Shown here one piece after another: positions 59,030-64,000 of a DNA stretch of 64,000 nucleotides; position 1 is the stretch's first letter; each line of letters opens with the position of its first letter. Origin of the DNA: Pasteurella sp049941595. Its GTDB lineage: Bacteria > Pseudomonadota > Gammaproteobacteria > Enterobacterales > Pasteurellaceae. The stretch lies in the NCBI GenBank assembly GCA_049941595.1, contig JBNFNA010000002.1, positions 1 through 64,000 on the forward strand. The letters are read 5' to 3'. Position numbers and translations under genes: made by a program. Under the pieces are notes generated by a model. That model ran no database searches, was not told the origin of the DNA, and saw nothing but the letters and a program-made list of their open reading frames with translations.

Positions 59030-60115
59030 TTATTGTGGTAACTTAAATCTTGCTACTCGGCCATCCACTTTTAATGGATAAGCTTCGCCTTTATAAGTGA
59101 TGTTCACATTGCTTGGAGCCCCCACAATTAACGAGTAAGGACCACCTTCATTAAAGCTTAATACATCACCTTGTTTATATTCTTTTTGCGCTAAAACACG
59201 GCCATTTTTATTCTTCACGCTAATCCAGCAAGTGCCTGTCACTTCGATATATAACTCATCATTTGTCATAGCTGCTACTGGTTGGTTTTCTGCTTGGGTT
59301 GTCGTATTTTGCGACTCATCTAATTTTGCCATTTCTGCTTTTAGTACATCTGCAGAAGTGACTGGCTGTTCATCTTGTGGATTAATCACCACTGGCGTAT
59401 TTACTGAATTAATATTGGTTGCAGTTTTTGTCACTTCGGTCAAAGGCAATGTCACAACTGGAATGCTTAACCCTGAATTTTCCACAGGTTGGCTTTCAGT
59501 ATGCGTTTGCACAGCTGGCATTTGCGTTGAAGATGGTTGTACTGGTTGATGCTGAACAGCCTGTGTCACAGTTGACACCGCAGTATTCACAGTGGTTGCT
59601 GCAGGTAAGGTCGTCACAGTATTGCTTAACTCACTAACTGGAGAAGATTGTGTACTTGTTTCCACATAAGTTTGCACCAAATTATCACGCTCAACATTCG
59701 ATTGTTGATAGCTTTCCCACCACCAAAGGCCTGTCATTCCAGCGACAACTAAAATCACGATCAGGCTTAACCAGCCAATCCAACGATTATGCGAGGAATA
59801 TTGATTTACCGCTCTTGTTGCTCGAGCATTTTTGCCAAGATCATTAACAAGATCATCTCCAAAATTCACACCTAACCAGACTGTTTCAGGTAATTTTAAA
59901 AATTTCGCATAATTTTTAACATACCCTTTCATAAAAGTGGCTGGAATTGCTTTATGAACAAATTCATTATCTTCAATATGTTGGAGGATAGACGGTCTTA
60001 ACGCAATCTGCTTAGAAACGTCTTCAATGGAAAGATTTTGCGCCTCACGAGCTTGGCGGAATTTATCACCCAAAGTGATTTCTGGTTTCTCTGTATTGTT
60101 GATTGCCGTATTCAT
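59030..60115 (-). CDS. rodZ: Cell-shape protein RodZ
   Basis: A 361-residue membrane protein that links MreB to the elongation machinery. A cytosolic Xre-type helix-turn-helix (LGDKFRQAREAQNLSIEDVSKQ, about 15-36), one transmembrane helix (about 113-131) and a long periplasmic Thr/Val/Gln-rich linker (about 140-280) lead to the C-terminal beta domain (about 285-360, YIEVTGTCWISVKNKNGR). The low-complexity linker is typical of the family. The gap to ispG is 27 bases. Confidence 0.94.
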   Translation of the reverse strand: MNTAINNTEKPEITLGDKFRQAREAQNLSIEDVSKQIALRPSILQHIEDNEFVHKAIPATFMKGYVKNYAKFLKLPETVWLGVNFGDDLVNDLGKNARATRAVNQYSSHNRWIGWLSLIVILVVAGMTGLWWWESYQQSNVERDNLVQTYVETSTQSSPVSELSNTVTTLPAATTVNTAVSTVTQAVQHQPVQPSSTQMPAVQTHTESQPVENSGLSIPVVTLPLTEVTKTATNINSVNTPVVINPQDEQPVTSADVLKAEMAKLDESQNTTTQAENQPVAAMTNDELYIEVTGTCWISVKNKNGRVLAQKEYKQGDVLSFNEGGPYSLIVGAPSNVNITYKGEAYPLKVDGRVARFKLPQ

Positions 60116-60235
60116 AACCGTCCTAATACTATTGAAGGAAATTCAAATGATAAAGTTTAAAGTTGTAAGGTGGGTTTTGCAATAGTTATTACATAGATAA
60201 AACCTTTCAGTCGGTTATTTTACAAAGGGAAAAGA

Positions 60236-60781
60236 CTATTTTAAGGTTTGAGGAAGTTTTCTGGCACGGCTTTCATCAATATTCACCAACTTCTGCACAG
60301 CTTGTTGATAAATTTCTGCATTTTTTTGTGCAAAAGCACAAAGTGCCATATTTTCGTAAGTATCGGCTTGCTGGTAATAATTTTTACTTTGTAAGGCTTG
60401 TTCAAACTGTGCATAAGCTTGCTCAAATTGCCCTTGGCTACACAAAAATGCACCATAATTATTTAACACATCACCTTGTTGTGGGCTAAGTTTAAGTGCG
60501 GTTAAATAAGCATTCGTAGCATTTTCAGTATCACCTTGTTTTTGATAAAAATAAGCTAACGCTGAATGGACTAAATAAGTGTTTGGTGAATGCGCAAGGG
60601 CTTTATCAAAGTTTTGCTTGGCTTGCACAAAGTCATTTTGAGCCAAATAGCCTAAACCTAATTCTACTCTCGCTTTGGCCGCTTGCTCCAAATTCACAGC
60701 TTGTTTTTCTGATTGTGAAACACAAGCACAAAGAAAAAGAGAAAAAATGCTCGCTATCCATAATTTAAAAGTGCGGTTCAT
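60236..60781 (-). CDS. pilF: Type IV pilus biogenesis/stability lipoprotein PilF (PilW)
   Basis: A 181-residue outer-membrane lipoprotein (lipobox at FLCAC near residue 19) with TPR units. ELGLGYLAQNDFVQAKQNFDKAL (about 36-58) and the following repeats suit the pilotin that helps the secretin PilQ assemble. In naturally competent Pasteurellaceae this machinery takes up DNA, which matches the many uptake signals here. It lies between rlmN and rodZ as usual. Confidence 0.92.
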   Translation of the reverse strand: MNRTFKLWIASIFSLFLCACVSQSEKQAVNLEQAAKARVELGLGYLAQNDFVQAKQNFDKALAHSPNTYLVHSALAYFYQKQGDTENATNAYLTALKLSPQQGDVLNNYGAFLCSQGQFEQAYAQFEQALQSKNYYQQADTYENMALCAFAQKNAEIYQQAVQKLVNIDESRARKLPQTLK

Positions 60782-60814
60782 TTTTTCTCCTTTTTATTTG
60801 AATGTAAAAATTAA

Positions 60815-61990
60815 TTAGTGATTACGCACCGCAATTTCTTGTCCAAATTGCTTTTTCTGCGCAGTACGTTTTGTACGGTCAATTACATCACCCGCCAACT
60901 GACCACAAGCCGCATCAATATCATCACCACGTGTTTTACGAATAATTACTGTAAAGCCATATTCCATCAACGTTTTTTGGAAACGGTCAATACGTGTGTT
61001 TGAACTTTTCGCATAAGGTGCTTCTGGGAACGGGTTCCACGGAATCAAGTTGATTTTACTTGGGGTATTTTTCAATACTTGCGCAAGTTGATGTGCGTGT
61101 TCAACAGAATCATTCACGTGATCTAACATAACATATTCAATCGTCACTTTACCGTGGTTCGCATTTGATACGCTTAAATAACGGTTCACTGAATCAATTA
61201 ACATTTTAATGTTATATTTTTTGTTAATAGGCACAATTTCATCACGCAATTCATCGTTTGGTGCGTGTAATGAAATCGCAAGTGCCACATCAATCATTTC
61301 ACTTAATTTATCTAACGCTGGCACAACACCTGAAGTTGAAAGTGTGACACGACGTTTTGATAAACCATACGCAAAATCATCAAGCATAATTTCCATTGCT
61401 GGCACTACGTTTGCCACGTTTAACAATGGCTCACCCATTCCCATCATTACCACGTTAGTGATTGGTCGAACGCCAGTCACACCAAAGTTACCAATGATTT
61501 TTGACGCACGCCATACCTGACCGATAATTTCAGATACCGTTAAGTTGCGGTTAAACCCTTGTTGTGCCGTTGAACAGAAAGTACAAGCTAACGCACAGCC
61601 CACTTGTGAAGATACACATAATGTCGCACGATCCGCTTCTGGAATATATACAGTTTCCACTTGCTGATCGCCCACTTGCATTGCCCATTTGATCGTACCA
61701 TCTGCAGAGCGTTGTTCCACTGCCACTTCTGGTGCTTTAATTTCAGCTACTTGCTTTAATTTATCTCTTAACTTTTTGTTAATATTGGTCATATTGTCGA
61801 AGTTATCTTCGCCAAAATGATAAATCCATTTTACTAATTGATCGGCACGAAACGGTTTTTCGCCCAACTCTTTGAAAAACTCACGCATTTGTTGACGCGT
61901 TAAGTTCATTAAATTGATTTTTTTCGCTGGTTCTGCTGACACATCAACAATTTTTACTGCATTTTCAGCACAAGTTTGTTGTTCTAACAT
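60815..61990 (-). CDS. rlmN: 23S rRNA (A2503) and tRNA (A37) C2-methyltransferase
   Basis: A 391-residue radical SAM enzyme. The cluster motif CALACTFC (about 132-139) follows SSQVG. The mechanism's second cysteine lies near the C-terminus in the DIDAACGQL segment (about 363-371). It opens the six-gene operon with pilF, rodZ, ispG, hisS and yfgM. The N-terminus includes a poorly conserved extension of about 20 residues before KINLMNLTRQQM. Confidence 0.96.
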   Translation of the reverse strand: MLEQQTCAENAVKIVDVSAEPAKKINLMNLTRQQMREFFKELGEKPFRADQLVKWIYHFGEDNFDNMTNINKKLRDKLKQVAEIKAPEVAVEQRSADGTIKWAMQVGDQQVETVYIPEADRATLCVSSQVGCALACTFCSTAQQGFNRNLTVSEIIGQVWRASKIIGNFGVTGVRPITNVVMMGMGEPLLNVANVVPAMEIMLDDFAYGLSKRRVTLSTSGVVPALDKLSEMIDVALAISLHAPNDELRDEIVPINKKYNIKMLIDSVNRYLSVSNANHGKVTIEYVMLDHVNDSVEHAHQLAQVLKNTPSKINLIPWNPFPEAPYAKSSNTRIDRFQKTLMEYGFTVIIRKTRGDDIDAACGQLAGDVIDRTKRTAQKKQFGQEIAVRNH

Positions 61991-62102
61991 AGAGCCTCGT
62001 TGTTACACATTGCGGCATTGATAATCGCCTATAAAAAATGAGTTGCGATTGTACAGAGTTAGTACGCATTAATCTAGCAATTTCGCCAAACTCTGTAAAA
62101 AA

Positions 62103-62151
62103 ACACCGCACTTTTTTGCGATCTCGATCGAGAAAGAAAAAAGTGCGGTGT
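62103..62151 (-). terminator. Terminator before rlmN (facing uptake signals, 15-bp stem)
   Basis: ACACCGCACTTTTTT (62103-62117) pairs perfectly with AAAAAAGTGCGGTGT (62137-62151). On the minus strand GTTTTTTTAC follows, so it ends the HXXEE gene and isolates the rlmN operon. Confidence 0.93.
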
Positions 62152-62231
62152 GTTTTAAGATAGTTCTAACACGACATAAGAATAAAATGGCACTATTCAG
62201 AATGAAGCACTACACAACTTATATAAAGCAG

Positions 62232-62756
62232 CTAATTTATGATGTGCTTATTCATAAATCGAGTGAATATGCCGATCAGTTTTTGTGCCAAAAATAAGTT
62301 TATCCCAACAAGAACAAAACCAATAACTAGATAAGGGAATATGCTACCTAAAGGGTATTCTAGTTGTGATATGCATTTATAAATAATCCATATAGAAATT
62401 GGTAAACAAAGAATACTTGTTATTGTTGCAGGAATATATTTTCTTAATACTAGAGTTTGTATGATATGGATAAAGAAATGTAAGGTACAAGTGATGAAAG
62501 CACCCAGCCAAAGACCAGAAGTCACTTCATTATGAATAAATACAGCTAATAAGCAAAGTAATAGGCATATGACAAATTCCTCTAATACTGCTAATGCAAA
62601 TCCTTCCGTACTAAAGTCCTTCGATAACTTATAAAAATATGGATATTTTTGGTTAAGTAACGCCTTATTTTTGTGTAAAAATACTCTCATACCGATGATT
62701 TCTTCCAAATCGTGAAACACAAAAATAATAGGGAAAAGCCATATATATTCTCGCAT
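62232..62756 (-). CDS. HXXEE-domain membrane protein
   Basis: A 174-residue protein with about five membrane helices. The name-giving motif is HDLEE (about 15-19 in VFHDLEEIIGMRVFLH), followed by LEEF (about 58) and HFFIHIIQTLVLRKYIPATIT (about 93-113), all typical of the HXXEE family; the conserved charged residues suggest a metal-dependent membrane enzyme but no function is known. ATG at 62756 has GGGAG five bases upstream. It stands alone with its own terminator. Confidence 0.82.
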   Translation of the reverse strand: MREYIWLFPIIFVFHDLEEIIGMRVFLHKNKALLNQKYPYFYKLSKDFSTEGFALAVLEEFVICLLLCLLAVFIHNEVTSGLWLGAFITCTLHFFIHIIQTLVLRKYIPATITSILCLPISIWIIYKCISQLEYPLGSIFPYLVIGFVLVGINLFLAQKLIGIFTRFMNKHIIN

Positions 62757-62830
62757 ATTAACTCCCATTAAGAGTTGATCACAGGCTCAAGCACATAAAA
62801 AGAATTAGCTAAGTAATTTGAAGTGAATAT

Positions 62831-62862
62831 ACCGCACTTTCTCTATTAGTAAAAAGTGCGGT
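62831..62862 (-). terminator. Hairpin of facing uptake signals after the permease gene
   Basis: ACCGCACTTT (62831-62840) and AAAGTGCGGT (62853-62862) form a perfect stem. The T-tail on the minus strand is poor. Confidence 0.6.
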
Positions 62863-62882
62863 GTGTTTTTTAATAAGTTTTG

Positions 62883-64000
62883 TTATTTTTGATCTGCGGC
62901 TTTGGCGATTGCTTGGATTTCCGCTTCGATTTCTGCTTTCGCTTCAGCGATAACGCCGGCGATAGCTTCATTTTTAGCTTCTTCTTTTGCTGTGGCGATT
63001 GCATCTGCAATTTCTTCCGCATTTTCTTCCCATTCGGCCTGCTCTTTCATTCGTTCGGCGACTTCTTGTTTGGCGTCGATAATTTCGCGGTTAATGTCTT
63101 TCACATCGCCTAATAAAATAGCATATTTAATGGTTTCTGGGCTGGCTTCAAGAGCAATTTTTAACACCATTGTGAGTGGCACTGAAAGCAACATTCCAAC
63201 TGTACCTAATAACCAACCCCAGAATAATAACGATAGGAAAACCACAAGGGTGGATAAACCTAAAGTGCGTCCCATCATTTTTGGTTCGAGAATATTACCC
63301 ACAATCATATTAATCGCACCTACGCCAATGGCGGCCCCAAAGCCTGTCGGAAAACCGTTAAGTAGCAAGGCTTGTACTACGATTGGCACAGCTGCAATGA
63401 TTGAGCCGATATTGGGAATATAGTTAAGTAAGAAACTTAAGGTCGCCCATAAAATCGCATATTGCACATCAGTGAGTTCAAGTAGGATATAAACACAAAT
63501 CCCGGTTAATAGGCTGGTTAATGTTTTCACGCCCAGATAACTAATCACGCCTTGTAAAATACGATTAATGTAATGTTCTTCACGGTGAATATTGCGTACA
63601 TCAGAACTGAACACTAAGGCTAATTTATGTTTGGCAAACGGTGCTTCGCTTAGCATAAAAATCACCACGAGGAACAGCACAAACACGTTCGTCACTACAC
63701 CAGAGAAACTTAGTAAGGTGCTACTCACAAGGTTCATAATCACGCTTGGGTCCATATATTCCATCGTTTTTTCAGTTGAAAGATCCAGTGGAATATTCCA
63801 TTTTTTCGCTAAGACGATAATGCTCGCAATTCTTTCTGATAATAAAATGCGATACTGTGGGATCGACTGAGTAAACTCACGTGCGGTACTATTAATTAAG
63901 CCTAGTAAGAAGAAAAACACGAACAGAATCATCACTAATAGCAAGGTGATTGCTAACCAATGTGGCACTCGGCGGCTTGTCATAAAGCGTATAATTGGTG
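62883..64000 (-). CDS. AI-2E-family permease with coiled C-terminal tail (5' end cut)
   Basis: The frame continues through the window edge (PIIRF precedes MTSRRVPHW), so the start is missing. At least 371 residues are visible, with seven to eight helices. The family segments GVISYLGVKTLTSLLTGICVY (about 145-165) and NYIPNIGSIIAAVPIVV (about 187-203, counting from the Met at 63983), and NMIVGNILEPKMMG (about 225-238), are clear. After the last helix comes an unusual Ala/Glu/Lys-rich, probably coiled-coil tail of about 85 residues. Members transport autoinducer 2 or ions (TqsA and others); the substrate cannot be told. Confidence 0.87.
   Translation of the reverse strand, partial: PIIRFMTSRRVPHWLAITLLLVMILFVFFFLLGLINSTAREFTQSIPQYRILLSERIASIIVLAKKWNIPLDLSTEKTMEYMDPSVIMNLVSSTLLSFSGVVTNVFVLFLVVIFMLSEAPFAKHKLALVFSSDVRNIHREEHYINRILQGVISYLGVKTLTSLLTGICVYILLELTDVQYAILWATLSFLLNYIPNIGSIIAAVPIVVQALLLNGFPTGFGAAIGVGAINMIVGNILEPKMMGRTLGLSTLVVFLSLLFWGWLLGTVGMLLSVPLTMVLKIALEASPETIKYAILLGDVKDINREIIDAKQEVAERMKEQAEWEENAEEIADAIATAKEEAKNEAIAGVIAEAKAEIEAEIQAIAKAADQK

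Noticed and set aside
1..64000. tRNA, rRNA, CRISPR arrays, insertion sequences, prophage genes
   Set aside because: I looked for cloverleaf-like stems, direct repeats with regular spacers, transposase motifs and phage structural genes and found none that I can support.

Overview
The window comes from a gammaproteobacterium of the family Pasteurellaceae, in the Haemophilus-type clade. The 9-bp DNA uptake signal core AAGTGCGGT and its complement recur throughout, both inside genes and as facing pairs that form intergenic hairpins. The protein set (hktE-type catalase, HI0933-type flavoprotein, nrf and ccm clusters, bcr-rsuA-maeB) and the AT-rich base composition agree. I do not assign a species. 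Everything is chromosomal housekeeping or metabolism; I see no prophage, transposase, CRISPR array, rRNA or tRNA.

Layout. 0-4.3 kb: peptidase T, a MarC-family membrane protein and NADP-glutamate dehydrogenase. 4.3-10.3 kb: an iron/heme acquisition block with two good Fur boxes (a HugZ-like heme-utilisation protein with a Gly-His repeat tail, a fused ABC transporter, a TonB-dependent receptor with an NPNL motif, and an exported metallo-beta-lactamase-fold protein). 10.4-21.4 kb: YafJ amidotransferase, serine uptake and deamination (sdaC-sdaA), dnaE, a GNAT acetyltransferase, catalase and an HI0933-type flavoprotein. 21.4-29.2 kb: a complete formate-dependent nitrite reductase cluster (nrfABCD, then the dedicated heme-lyase genes nrfE-dsbE-nrfF-nrfG). 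29.7-36.3 kb: purMN, upp-uraA, hda, small exported proteins of unknown role and a glyoxalase-like protein. 36.5-43.2 kb: the complete general cytochrome c maturation operon ccmABCDEFGHI. 43.5-44.5 kb: a decayed trehalose operon (treR, treB and treC remnants in their ancestral order). 44.5-51.9 kb: Bcr-type efflux pump, rsuA, maeB, sodA, cpdB. 51.9-55.9 kb: a membrane methyltransferase-like protein and an HscC-type Hsp70 with a J-like partner. 56-62 kb: the yfgM-hisS-ispG-rodZ-pilF-rlmN operon. The end holds an HXXEE-family protein and an AI-2E-family permease cut by the window edge.

How they work together. NrfA and NrfB carry ten c-type hemes between them. The ccm operon attaches heme to the ordinary CxxCH sites, and the nrfE/F/G set is expected to handle the unusual CxxCK site of NrfA. 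Upstream of both nrfA and ccmA I see 7-2-7 inverted heptamers matching the NarL/NarP consensus, and FNR-like boxes with one mismatch, so both blocks probably respond to nitrate/nitrite and oxygen. PurR-type operators precede purMN and, less expectedly, overlap the gdhA promoter. Operon ends are marked by many strong hairpins, a large share of them built from facing uptake-signal sequences.

I do not find a clear new defence or mobile system. The most notable points are the decayed treRBC locus, the shared NarP/FNR-like signals of the two cytochrome c blocks, the terminator that splits nrfABCD from nrfE onwards, the Fur-controlled heme block with its Gly-His hexamer repeat, the J-like protein lacking the HPD histidine, and three small exported proteins I cannot identify.
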